Of a stretch of 13,689 nucleotides of DNA, positions 1-9,595 are shown piece by piece. A model generated the notes under the pieces. It saw only the letters and a program-made list of their open reading frames with translations. It searched no databases and was not told where the DNA came from. Position numbers and translations under genes: made by a program. Source of the DNA: Euperipatoides rowelli (lineage: Eukaryota; Onychophora; Udeonychophora; Euonychophora; Peripatopsidae). Each line of letters starts with the position of its first letter. The stretch's first letter is position 1. The DNA is taken from assembly GCA_003024985.2 (NCBI GenBank), contig PXIH01S0002264.1; one strand, given 5' to 3'.

Positions 1-1738
1 TACACTGCTAAAATAGTTTTGAAAATTATCCATTGTGATGCTTCTTGTAATCACAGCCAGAGAATCACTATTTACTTCATTCAAATTGACAAATTTTTTA
101 ATTTTAATTATCTTTTCATTATTGGGGGTAGAAAAATTGACACATAGAAATATATTTAAAACATAGAAGTCTGAAACTTCTGTCATCTTTATTATAGTAA
201 GAAATTATTGTTCTCTTAGTGTTGTGTGTGTATGTGCTGACTGCTGTCGTTCATCATCATAAGAAAGCCAATCAACTAGATTGCTGCTTCAATTCTGAAT
301 AAGAGGAGCACCAAGTCTTTTAACCAATTATTATCTATATGACAAATAGGGGGTCCCTATAGTGTTGTTTCTAATCTTTACAAACTTTCAAACGATTGTT
401 CTTCAAATTAGTTTTAGATAATGTGTCAGAAACTAACACCAACTGTTGTCTTTCTCATCATCCTACTAATCAGGTTTTATCAACCATGGCAAAACAAATA
501 CTTGATGTTTACTCGAATGTTCTTCTGTTACTCTTCCTTAACATTTAAACAGGTTCTGATGGAGTTTTGCTTAATAAGTAGCAAAACTTTACATTGAAGT
601 GCTGATTCTTTTTTTTTTATCAGCTGTAAAAAAGTAGCCAGAGGCACTATAGTGAGGTCAATTCAACTGAGGAAAAAAAGAGAAAGAGTCTTCTTAGAAA
701 AATAAAACTTTTAAGAATGATTCAATAAAGATTAAACTTAATAGGAAAATAACAATTNAAGGCACAAGTTATGTCCAAGTGTTGATTATATTGTATTATT
801 ATTATTATTATGGTTTATTGCAAAATATTTAAACACAATTTGCATTTAGCAAACAAATTGGGCTGATAAAGCATATAAATAATACATTGACTAAAACAAA
901 AATTTCAGTTTTAATATATGCCCTCTTGCCTGTGAGGATGTGAAAACATTTACACATATTCAAAATTAAAAGTTGATCAAATAATCCAAATAATTAAAAG
1001 TTTTTATGTACAAAATAAAAAGATGAAATAATATTGTTGCCAGGTAGATCAAAATTCTTTAGCTTGTATCAAATAATTTAATCAGAGTTAACATCACAAA
1101 ATGGATGAAGAAATTTACCAATGTAATTCAATGATTAATCCTATCTGTCTATTAGAACAGGATAACATTAACGTTAATGACATGAGGTTATCGTTTGAAT
1201 GGATCATTAAATTCAGGATTAAAAACTATCTGGAGTAAATAAAAATATTGTAAGAGAAATAAAGACTTATTATCTCCACTAACGTAGAAGAATAGAAACA
1301 CGAAACTTCCAAATAGAGCAATACATCAAATCCCTTCTGAAAGCAAATGAAGACTTCATTAAGAAAACGTAAATCCTTCTCATCAGCTACAGTTAGCGTA
1401 ACAAAGAAATCCTTACGCCAACAAATGGGAACCATTAGTGAATAAAAGTCCTAATGTTGACCTTCCTTAATGCTTAAATAATAATAAACAAATAATAAAT
1501 AACCACATCATAGAATATTTACAAANATATATTTATATAAGAAAATAAAGGCATTAGTAAATACAAAAAAAAATTTAGCTGAACAATGAAACTACATTTG
1601 AAGAGGTTCACAAGAAGATACGATAGGTAAAATCGCTCTTTTAAAGAAAAGTGATGATCCATTATCAAATACTGTAGATAGGATGGAAGCTCATTCAATA
1701 AGTTATGCTACGATTAGTAATAAAACCATTGAATTTCT
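1..1738. other. Unassigned A+T-rich non-coding DNA
   Basis: No recognisable gene or transposon. It holds an (ATT)n run near 795-810, a perfect 14-bp palindrome CATTAACGTTAATG at 1166-1179 inside a wider GATAAC/GTTATC inverted repeat (1161-1192), and isolated ambiguous bases at 758 and near 1526. A 69-codon open frame on the minus strand (1226-1435) matches no family I recognise and has no supporting splice or promoter context, so I leave it uncalled. Confidence 0.6.
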
Positions 1739-1762
1739 GTGACAAATAAACAAAGCATATTT

Positions 1763-2161
1763 ATGTTTTCTAGAACTTTCTCTGTTGAAAAGAATGTAGA
1801 GTTTATCATTATTAATAATAATAAAACTATTACTCTAAGCACAAACACTAAATCATTAAATAATTTACACTGTGCTGGTGAAATGATATTCAAATTATTA
1901 ATCCGTACAAGAAATGGTAAATTCCAAAAGCCCGCTTATAAATTTAGTCATATGTCTACTCGAGTTATTAATTTTCAAAATGTCCTTTTTAAAAGAATAA
2001 TTAAGACTTTCTATTTAAATATTTTTTATGTTATTTTGGTCAGATTCCGTTATCTGCCCACCAATATAGCTGGTGGTAGTAAGCAAAAGATTATTTCACC
2101 TCTAGATTATCCTAGGGGTCAGGGTTACGGTAAGGTTAAGACTGTAAAGAAAATATACTAA
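1763..2161 (+). CDS. Unrecognised 132-codon ORF, probably not a gene
   Basis: An open frame runs from just after a TGA at 1730-1732 to a TAA at 2159-2161. The first ATG is at 1763, giving 132 residues. At this base composition an open run of about 140 codons is rare by chance: a rough stop-codon frequency of 8% predicts well under one per window. I recognise no domain, signal peptide or membrane segment; the product is rich in Lys, Asn, Ile and Phe. From about residue 93 onward the frame lies inside the MITE at 2039-2223, so its C-terminus is transposon sequence. It could be a remnant of an older element ORF, a terminal exon, or chance. No acceptor site or neighbouring exon was identified. 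Confidence 0.15.
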   Translation: MFSRTFSVEKNVEFIIINNNKTITLSTNTKSLNNLHCAGEMIFKLLIRTRNGKFQKPAYKFSHMSTRVINFQNVLFKRIIKTFYLNIFYVILVRFRYLPTNIAGGSKQKIISPLDYPRGQGYGKVKTVKKIY

Positions 2162-2223
2162 AATCGGCGAGAAAAAATATAATTCAACACGCTATCACGT
2201 TTTGGCAGATAACGGAATCTGAC
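2039..2223. mobile_element. MITE with 20-bp perfect TIRs and 9-10 bp target duplication
   Basis: The ends gtcagattccgttatctgcc (2039-2058) and its exact reverse complement (2204-2223) form perfect 20-bp terminal inverted repeats 185 bp apart outer edge to outer edge. Immediately outside lie tgttattttg (2029-2038) and tgttattttt (2224-2233), a 9/10 direct repeat read as the target-site duplication. Overlapping the left TIR is a hairpin CCACCA-atatagc-TGGTGG (2058-2076). The interior (about 2110-2150) has G-rich telomere-like words such as ggggtcagggttacgg. There is no transposase, so it is non-autonomous. A 9-10 bp duplication with TIRs starting in G fits Mutator-like or Merlin-like elements better than Tc1/mariner (TA) or hAT (8 bp), but family assignment is inference. 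Confidence 0.75.
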
Positions 2224-2984
2224 TGTTATTTTTAATCGCAGCAAAACTAGTCTTTAATTTACTAACTAAATAATAAGCATAAGAGAAGCCAAACTTATCA
2301 TTCAGACAATGCCAAGGGCTTTATGATGTCTAACATTAATAATTTTATTATCAAATAAAAGATATCCATGTTCGCTTCCTTTATTATTAAAATATATATA
2401 AACAAATTATATTACATATGCAGTTATAAGCAACTAAATATATAATATTTAGCTTTAAATTAAAAAAAAAAAAAAAGTTTTAAAATTTTTTTAAAAAAAT
2501 GTTAATCAATTTTCTTAATTAGGGTACACGGTAATGTACTCTTAATTTAATTATTTAATAAAAAAAAGCAATAAATAACGGAAAGTTTATACAATAAAAT
2601 ATTATTTAATTCCAATAATTTTCAGCTTCACTCATAGAGTCAAAAATGTAAAAGCCATAAAATTTAATTAAAATCTTTTTACCCTTTCCCCCTTTTTTTC
2701 CCCCCTTTCTCTGTTCACTCCATGCGAAAGTAAAATATTACTTAATCGCATTTAGAATCTAAATTTTCTTAAAGGGATAAGTGAAGGATAAAATCAAAAT
2801 TTGATAATAAGAAATTTAGCGATTATAATAAATATTAATTTTGTTTTATTTAACTGATTTTCAAATATGTTTATTTAAATAAAAAAATAAGTTTTACCAT
2901 GTTTTGATGACATGTACACTGTACAGTATATACTGCATGTTGACATAGCATTAATGATAGATATTTTGATTACATAATCTAAAC
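2224..2984. other. A+T-rich non-coding DNA with homopolymer tracts
   Basis: No gene is seen. It contains an A15 run at 2462-2476, a polypyrimidine stretch at about 2680-2717 (long C and T runs) and an imperfect self-complementary segment near 2912-2940 built on gtacagtatatactgcatg. Confidence 0.55.
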
Positions 2985-3055
2985 CAGTGGTTGGCAAATT
3001 TTTAGGTATCACAGTCTACTTATTATTTAAAAAATAGTTTATCGAAATTAAAAAT
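2985..3055 (+). mobile_element. Lone hAT-type transposon terminus
   Basis: The sequence cagtggttggcaaattttt starting at 2985, followed by aggtatcacagtctactta, has the layout of many animal hAT/Charlie-type ends: CAGnGGTTggCAAAcTTTTT followed by a decayed 'atcgcggaccac'-like block. No matching inverted end (…aaaatttgccaaccactg) is visible elsewhere in the window, so the element is truncated or its other end has decayed. The 8 bp upstream give no testable target duplication because the partner is missing. The extent to 3055 is approximate. Confidence 0.5.
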
Positions 3056-3299
3056 TATGATGCATACATAATCAAAAAAGATAAAAACAATTATAAGGGA
3101 GATTGCCATCCTAGCCATTTCTGGATGGGGATGACATTACAATGAAAGTGATAAATTAGGTGGGTGGGGGAGGGGGCATTGTGTAAAAGGATTTAGGATA
3201 TTGTTTGTGTATGAATGTCCACTGTATCATCATTTATCATTTCAAGTTTGAGAAGATCGTAGATCTGGAGTACCTTGAATTCTGATATAACGATTGTTA

Positions 3300-3990
3300 A
3301 ATTTCTGAGAGTTCCTAGTATTTAAACCTGAGACTTCTATATTTTTATTTTGTATGACCTCAATGTCCTGAATTTGTTTTTTTTTAAAATGGAAATATTC
3401 CAGACAGGGGTGCAACATTCCATTACTGTCTGATGAATGCTTATAACTATGTAACTTTATAGCTGCTATATTAGCACCAATTTGTCGTAAATTTATAAAT
3501 AATACATTTTATTAATTGCATTTTGCTATAAAATTATTAATATTACCATTCCATTTTAAACCTTCTTGCAGATTAACTCCTAATATGTTGGTTATTTGCT
3601 TAGAATTGATGTTGAAGTTATCAATGTTAACAGGGAAATGATTTGAATTGGTTAACAACTGAATGGAATAATATAATACATTTCTTCAGGTTTAGTGGCA
3701 AATCAATAGCATTGGCAAAAGTAACAACACAATTATGTTTTAAGGAGCGAGGTTAAGTTTATTAGGAATTGGGCAGATTAAGTTGTTATCATCAACATAT
3801 TTCAATCTGAGGGTAATCTATGGCTAATTCATTAATTGATGTTGCAAAAAGTGCTTAATATGGAGCCCTGAAAAATTTTGTTGCTAGTTGGAAAGGAAAA
3901 AATTGTTTGATATTATTTATAAAAGGAGGCAATTCATCTTAAGTGTTGTATTGAATACCTATTGCTATTAATTTATTAATAAGAATAGCT
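3300..3990 (-). pseudogene. Decayed CR1/L2-like LINE reverse transcriptase fragment
   Basis: Reading the minus strand across several frames gives an ordered series of RT landmarks. They are an ILINKLIAIGIQ block (about 3945-3985), a QGSILST block matching the PQGSxLGP motif (3851-3870), KYVDDNNLI, the catalytic YxDD motif C (3782-3802), PVNIDN and ILGVNLQEGLKWN (about 3560-3640), and then a KKQIQDIEVIQNK block (about 3341-3385). The order and spacing match the palm, thumb and C-terminal region of CR1/L2-type non-LTR retrotransposon ORF2. Frameshifts and stops are frequent, so it is dead. No endonuclease domain or 3' tail was identified. The KYVDD form and the block wording differ from the LINE at 11385-13240, so the two are probably different families. 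Confidence 0.75.
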
Positions 3991-4000
3991 GGTTAACATA

Positions 4001-4040
4001 TAAAGCTATAAAGGAAAATGTAAAGTTATAAAGGAAAATG
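4001..4040. repeat. Two tandem 20-bp units
   Basis: The units taaagctataaaggaaaatg (4001-4020) and taaagttataaaggaaaatg (4021-4040) are adjacent and differ at one base. This is a simple local duplication with no known function. Confidence 0.85.
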
Positions 4041-4299
4041 TACAAAGAGTGTTTTTAAATAATTTTCTTTTTTTTTTTTTTGTTAATGAAAAATAAAATA
4101 TCTGCATAATTTTAATAATTTAATCAAAAAACCTAGTTCATTTAAAGTGTCTGAATTTATTATAAAAATAAAAACATAAATTTACAATAATTTTTTAATT
4201 TTTTTAAAAACAGGGAAATGGCCTAAATTTATTTTATCTTTGTAAGGCATAAATAATATGATAAACTGTTAATTATGATAATATTTATTACGTTTTATA

Positions 4300-4333
4300 A
4301 CTAACTAGCCTTTATCACTAACTAGCCTATATC
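4300..4333. repeat. Two tandem 17-bp units
   Basis: The units actaactagcctttatc (4300-4316) and actaactagcctatatc (4317-4333) are adjacent and match at 16 of 17 positions. Confidence 0.85.
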
Positions 4334-4534
4334 GTTCTGTTTATTTTATTTTTAATAAAGCATGTTTTTTTTGTTAATGTTTAAAGTATAATATTTTTGT
4401 GATGGGTAAGTTCAGTAAATAATAATGCTGTAATTGGTAATTGTCGATTCGATAATGAATAATAATTTTTGTTACCAGTAATGGTTTTTTATACCGATGT
4501 TGCATTTTGTTGCGGTTTTAGAAATAATGTATAA

Positions 4535-4574
4535 TGTGTGTGTGTGTGTGTGTGAGCACGGAGTGGGGGGGGGG
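4535..4574. repeat. (TG)10 microsatellite followed by G10
   Basis: Ten TG units (4535-4554) are followed after a short spacer by a run of ten G (4565-4574). Such tracts are length-unstable and explain the overlapping spurious open frames here. Confidence 0.95.
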
Positions 4575-5016
4575 AGGTTTGTGAAGAATAATGTACGGTA
4601 TATTTTTGTTTGCCATTTCTTTTTTTTTCTCGTTCTACTTTGTTTATACTTCTGTTGTTTCATGACTGGGGATTTATCGGAAATGTATGTCAATGGTAGT
4701 ATGGCTTAATCTTAAATTGAATGAAATACACAAGCTGTTTATTGATAATTTAACAAAAATAAAGGGCATTCTATGTCATTGGGGAGGAAAGGGTCAAAAC
4801 GATGAAAAAAAAGCCTAATTTATAGACCCCAAGAGTGCTTTTTATTTGCATTTATTTATTTTTTTTGGTCCATTCTGAAATATGTAATAGTTTACTTTTA
4901 TTTATGCCTATATGTATGAAGTGCGTGATTTTTGAAGTGAGGAGGATGTTAAAAAAACCCGCTTTAATTAGCTTAATAATTTATAGCCTTAAAGGTTATA
5001 AAGGTATGTATCTTAA

Positions 5017-5088
5017 ATTCATTTTATTAATTAATTTTAATGTCAGTTATGTAATATAATGACATTTTAATAAATTAATAAAATTGAG
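5017..5088. repeat. Imperfect A+T-rich stem-loop, ~29-bp stem
   Basis: The arm at 5017-5045 (ending aattttaatgtca) pairs with the arm at 5060-5088 (starting tgacattttaataaatt) across a 14-nt loop, at about 24 of 29 positions. It could be a small foldback repeat or a chance product of A+T richness; the shared end word TGACATT argues mildly for a real inverted repeat. Confidence 0.55.
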
Positions 5089-6491
5089 TCACAAACTGTA
5101 TATCTTGTAATTTATGCAGGACGAATAAACTAATTCAAATATTTTTCTTAAATAATTTTTTACATACAGTATAATACATAATAAATCAAAAACATTTTTT
5201 TTCTAATCGAAATGCAACAAATTATACTTAAAACTAAATAAAGTGTGTATGTGTGGGAGGGTCGTTTTTTCAATCGCCATGATCTCATCCAGGGTGGCCC
5301 TCCCAAGGGAGGCCAACCGTTTGATTTAAAAATACATGTCCCGCATTCTGACTTTGCAATGAATTGTGCTGCTCATTTACAAAATTGTGGCTTTCTATGA
5401 AAAATGTTGTGTTTATGTGTCAAAATAATTACAAAATCAGTTCTAACAACAACAAAAAATCATCAAGTCGTTGACATAACCAAAAAAAAAAGCTTATCAA
5501 ATGCCCTGGTGCCCCTCTGGACCACTTAAGCTACCTATGCCTTTTTTCCCCCCAGTCTGCCCTTAGGAATGGATAAACTGGTGTTTACTGACTGAATATC
5601 AGTACTAGCTACATTATATAAAGTATTAAATTATTTAACATAATTCTGGAGTACAGTATTTATGGTTCTGCTATATATAGTTAATATTATTCTGATATTC
5701 AATTACAAGAGCATCCCCATCCCATTGGGGAAAATAAACCAAAGACCTATAGGAAATTAAGAACATACTGTATTTACTCCCATTCATTCCATCATGACTT
5801 AAAGATATTTTAGTTAATCTAGTTCACTCCAAGATTCTGACCTGAATCTATAACAGCCTAAGGGAGGGGGAAATCCAGATGGGATTTCTCTCAGATTATT
5901 AATTTCAGATTGTTATGTTTGTATTTCAGGAGACAAGCAGAGTTATTATACAGTAGGTAAAGGATTATTATTACTAAGCTTGATTTTAATGTTTTATAGT
6001 TATTTTATCTAGTATCAAAGCACTGTTATAATTAAATTATTTACAGTATATACTGTATAGACATATACACATATACAGAAGTGTAAAAATGATTCACAAG
6101 AATATTATTATAATTAATAAATTTTATAAGCATTTCTGGTCTTTGTTCTACCTGCAGGGAACTTAACTGGTTTAATAGAAATCTCCTTTATAAATAGTTT
6201 TCTTATATACTGTACTTAGAATTAGTATATTTTTTATTAATGGCNACCTTAAGGCAAATTTTAAGAAGGGGAGTTCTAAGGGCTATTTTTCCGCCCCCTT
6301 TCATCATTATTGTAAAAATATTAATACCTTTAGCTGAATATTAGATTCCATTTTTAATTTCATTCAACTTTGTATTTTCATTGCGAAAATGATTTTAATT
6401 AATTGATTTTAAATGCCGGTTTACAACTTGGTGAGTGGCATATCTATCATTATTTTGTCATATGCATCATGTCTAGATCAATATAGAGTAC

Positions 6492-6494
<3 letters not shown>
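5089..6494. other. Unassigned non-coding DNA with short foldbacks
   Basis: No gene is seen. Items noticed: a near-perfect foldback TGGCCCTCCC-aa-GGGAGGCCA at 5295-5315; a small stem GAAATCC…GGATTTC at 5870-5888; a perfect 16-bp palindrome TACAGTATATACTGTA at 6042-6057; and an ambiguous base at 6245. The C+G-richer stretch at about 5235-5320 and 5500-5570 stands out from its surroundings and may be transposon-derived, but I recognise no family. Confidence 0.5.

Positions 6495-6527
<33 letters not shown>
6495..6527. repeat. (TG)16 microsatellite
   Basis: Sixteen uninterrupted TG units are followed directly by a short (AGT)3 run. The tract is alternating purine-pyrimidine, so it can adopt Z-DNA, and it is likely polymorphic in length. 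Confidence 0.97.
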
Positions 6528-6529
<2 letters not shown>

Positions 6530-7138
6530 TAGTAGTCCCTCTTGTTTAATAAAACCTTGGGTCTTGTGGCCAATTCATATTAAATCTCAATACTATAATT
6601 TCATCGTATATTTTAGGGATAAAATTTTATTGATGTTTTTAATGAGTTAAAACCATTTTAAGCAATTTATATTTTTCACCATATTACTTAAGGCCATTTG
6701 GTCGCATGATTTTACATAAGAGATAGCCTATCTAGATCTAATAGAATTACGATTTGAAAAAACAGTGTAGTTATCAAAACATGCTGTGTGAGTGAGTTAA
6801 GGCAAAAGTCAAACGCAAGCTTTAACCAATCCCTGTGGAGCTTGTAGGTAGGGCAGCGTTGGACATTCACTCTGACAATCCCTACATTCTTGTTTGAGAT
6901 TTCAAAAAGTCTTTATCTTTCTCATTTTTAACATGTGAAAATCTAGTGCATACTCATTTTGTTATTCTAGTTTTTTTCTAGAGAATGTACGATATAAAGG
7001 AGAGATGGTCTGTAGATATACTTTAACTCAGGCAATGGCCCGAACACCTGCTCTATTACCCTCTTACTAAATCTTTTTATTCATACAAATTTATCCCTGA
7101 TAAACATGGTCTTGACAGGCAATTCTGAGGTCGGCGGG
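6528..7138. other. Unassigned non-coding DNA
   Basis: No gene or transposon was recognised. The stretch from about 6800 to 6900 is less A+T-rich and contains a CCAAT word, but nothing else supports a promoter. Confidence 0.5.
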
Positions 7139-7750
7139 AGCACCTCGGATTGACCAGAGTAGAGCATGCTATCATTGTGTCAATTTATACTAATGTGGGG
7201 ACATGTATGAATTTGATGCATGGGTTCACATGAGTATATTAAACATTGTGACCTCCGGTCTGCACAAACTGCATGAGTCTATCTTTCCTCGTGCAAATTA
7301 GAGAGTACGACACACACACACAAGAGAATTTATCGCAAGCGTCAAATTCTCCTGATTGGCTGATTAACAAAGATTTCCAGTGTGTTTACCTTTACGGTAA
7401 AATTCCTCCATATTATTTCAAAAGTATAATGGCACAGGTACTGTACCATTATACTTTTCAAATAATATGAGGAGGAATTTTACCGTAAAGGTAAACACAC
7501 TGGAAATCTTTGTTAATCAGCCAATCAGGAGAATTTGATGCTTGCGATAAATTCTCTTGTGTGTGTGTGTGTCGTACACTCTAATTTGCATGAGGAAAGA
7601 TAGACTCATGCAGTTTGTGACAGACCGGAGGTCGCAATGTTTGATATAGGCCTACACATGTGAACCCATGCATCAACTTCAGACATGTCCCCACATTAGC
7701 ATAAATTGGCAGGGTGATAGCATGCTTTACTCTGGTCAATCCGAGGTGCT
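7139..7750. repeat. 612-bp near-perfect palindrome (foldback), arms ~299 and ~310 bp
   Basis: The left arm at 7139-7437 and right arm at 7441-7750 are reverse complements separated by three bases (gta, 7438-7440). By hand alignment there are about 16 substitutions and four small gaps (6, 1, 2 and 2 bp) over 299 aligned bases, about 94-95% identity. The outer ends agcacctcgg and ccgaggtgct pair exactly. Each arm carries a dinucleotide run: (CA)6 at 7311-7322 and (GT)7 at 7559-7572. The inner ~115 bp are much better matched (3 substitutions) than the outer ~170 bp (13). Some differences are CpG versus TpG/CpA, lost from different arms at different sites, so both arms have aged independently. 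No clear target duplication flanks it. It may be a foldback transposon, a head-to-head duplication, or a long-hairpin RNA locus. Short open frames inside it (7273-7470 plus, 7581-7766 minus) are by-products. Confidence 0.95.
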
Positions 7751-8857
7751 TTATATAGACTTCCAAAGAATTAACTTAAAGCTATGATATTTTTTTTTTT
7801 TGGTATTTATAATCTAATTCATTAACATAAATGATTTGAAAGAATCAAATGATAATTAAAGTAAATGGTATGATTTTCTTTCTTTCGTTTTTTTTTGTTC
7901 ATTAAAAAAAAGGAGAAAGGGATAAAAATCTGTGGTATTCTCTTACCCTTCATTACATTTTTTGTTTCTGACTTATTTAATTGACAAAAGATAGCCTGTT
8001 CTATAGCGATTTACTCGTCCATCCATATGATTAGTGTAATAGTGCGTAATTCAAGTTAAAAGATTTTTTTTTTCATTTTCTTAAACTTTAGTAATGGAGA
8101 TGGGTTATTACATGCCATTTGAGTTCGAATTTTAATGAGCCCAGCCTAATAATGTATTCCAAAAATGAAAAAGCCTGCCTTGCCATAATCTATTCAATTT
8201 GCATTTCAGTATTTGCTTGGTTTGCCAGGTTCCACTGGCTTCATTGTTCATTATTAATAGTATTCTAGCTTCAATATATATTTTTTATAGCAGCTAATCA
8301 ATTCTTATTTTTATCCGACCTCAGTAATTTTTATATTTTAAGTATACCCTGAAGAGATATAGAAAATACAACTAAAGTTATAAAAAAAATGACAATGATA
8401 TCAGAATTATAGCTCAACATATTTTTGTATAATTAATTAGTAGTACAATGGAGCTTTTTTGTGGTTGTTGTTTATTATTATTGATAATAATTACTGAGGT
8501 AAATTATGAATGCAAGCAAAATATTCTTTTAAAATCTGTTAGAAATCATTACTGCTTAAATAATAAAAAAATGTCAGTAATTCACTTTGAAGGTAAAACT
8601 ATTTTCTTTCTTTTTTTTTTAGTTTAAGTTTAGAATAATTGAATTCAAAGAAGTTATTAAAGAGACGGAAATGGTTCTCATTTTCTATCCGATATTCTGT
8701 TTTGAAAAAAAATCGGTTGAAATGCTAATATTAGCATTAGCTTGTTTCATAAATTTTCAAACAAAATTAAAAGAAGAATAAAAAAAAGGCGTTCAATAAA
8801 AGAAAGAAAAGAAGAAAAAAACGATAAAATTATATACTTAAAGTATATAAATTATTA
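7751..8857. other. A+T-rich non-coding DNA with perfect short palindromes
   Basis: No gene is seen. It holds a perfect 18-bp palindrome AATGCTAATATTAGCATT at 8721-8738, a palindrome TATATACTT-a-AAGTATATA at 8831-8849, and a purine-rich stretch at about 8762-8828. Confidence 0.55.
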
Positions 8858-9533
8858 AATGTCAAATGTAACCGATTTTTTTTTAATTTTTTTTAATTAT
8901 TGATTTTCAAAGATAATTACTAAAAAAAAATTCCACTGGGGAAAAAAAATTTAAATGCATTAAAAAAAAATTTTAAATGCATTAAAAAAAAAGTTATTTA
9001 AAGATAAAATTAAGACTATTGCTATCCTCTGTCTGAGATTACAAATTGAAGCTTACACATTTTTGGGGGGTCTGTGATTAATTTGATGACGAAATTCTCT
9101 CTAGTACAGCTGTTTTCTTTGTAATGATTTAACATGTAAATAGAGGTATGTTCAGCTTGTATTAAAAGTCATTTTGATTTAAAAAAACAAAACAAATTGG
9201 ATCATAATAGCACAAAGGATGAATTTTGATTAAGATTTTTTACAAGTATTTAAACATTTAATCCATAGGATTTCCAGCTTTAAGCTGACAAAGATAGCAA
9301 ATATTCTATGTTTAGTATAGCAAGTTGTGTTCATTTCTAAACTATGACATCACAAAATATCTCCCCTGGTGTGTACAGTGGACAATGTTGTTTTAAGTGG
9401 GAGGAGCTAAAGACAATTATTTTAAAAATTGAATTGTAAATAACTATTTTTTTTTTCTAGTAGATATTTTTTTTTAGTAAAAATCTTTGAAAATCAATAA
9501 TAAAAAAAAATAATAAACATTACATTTGACATT
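8858..9533. mobile_element. Probable non-autonomous DNA transposon (676 bp) with long TIRs
   Basis: The outermost 13 bp, aatgtcaaatgta (8858-8870), are repeated exactly in reverse complement at 9521-9533. Further in, 8897-8930 pairs with 9467-9500 at 32 of 34 positions (core ttattgattttcaaagat, then an A9/T9 run). Between these blocks the arms are A/T-rich and only loosely matched. Similarity may continue inward past a ~50-bp insertion in the left arm, where gttattta precedes A+T-rich sequence on both sides. No transposase frame is visible, and the flanks show no convincing target duplication. The order and symmetry of two separate matched blocks argue for a real element rather than chance, but the superfamily is unknown. 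Confidence 0.6.
8949..8991. repeat. Tandem duplication around taaatgcattaaaaaaaaa
   Basis: Two copies of a ~22-bp unit containing taaatgcatt followed by a long A run lie next to each other inside the left arm of the 8858-9533 element. This duplication explains part of the length difference between its two arms. Confidence 0.8.
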
Positions 9534-9595
9534 ACCCAATCAACGACTGCTTCAGGGCTAAATATAACTTTGTTGTTGGCTAGGCAGATGCTATA

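Larger units (their letters stand above)
4041..5016. other. A+T-rich non-coding DNA with simple repeats
   Basis: No gene is seen. Overlapping short open frames on both strands at 4472-4709 are driven by a (TG)n/(G)n tract, and a plus-strand frame at 4835-5059 is low-complexity and hydrophobic with no recognisable family. Individual simple repeats are listed separately. Confidence 0.55.

Noticed and set aside
1226-1435. 69-codon minus-strand open frame
   Set aside because: No family recognised, no splice or promoter context, and length within what is expected for chance frames at this scale.
4472-4709. Overlapping open frames on both strands
   Set aside because: Both are driven by the (TG)10 and G10 tracts and give low-complexity His/Thr or Val/Cys repeats.
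5647-5781. Small inverted-repeat element between ggagtacagtattt and its partner near 5764-5781
   Set aside because: The match needs gaps and rests mostly on the common TACAGTA word; no target duplication.
7273-7766. Open frames of 65 and 61 codons in the palindrome arms
   Set aside because: They lie in the two arms of one inverted repeat, are broken differently by small gaps, and match no family.
8210-8257. Short frame after an acceptor-like tttgcatttcag, with GLPGSTG resembling collagen
   Set aside because: Only 15 codons to a stop, a single Gly-X-Y-like run, and no neighbouring exon.
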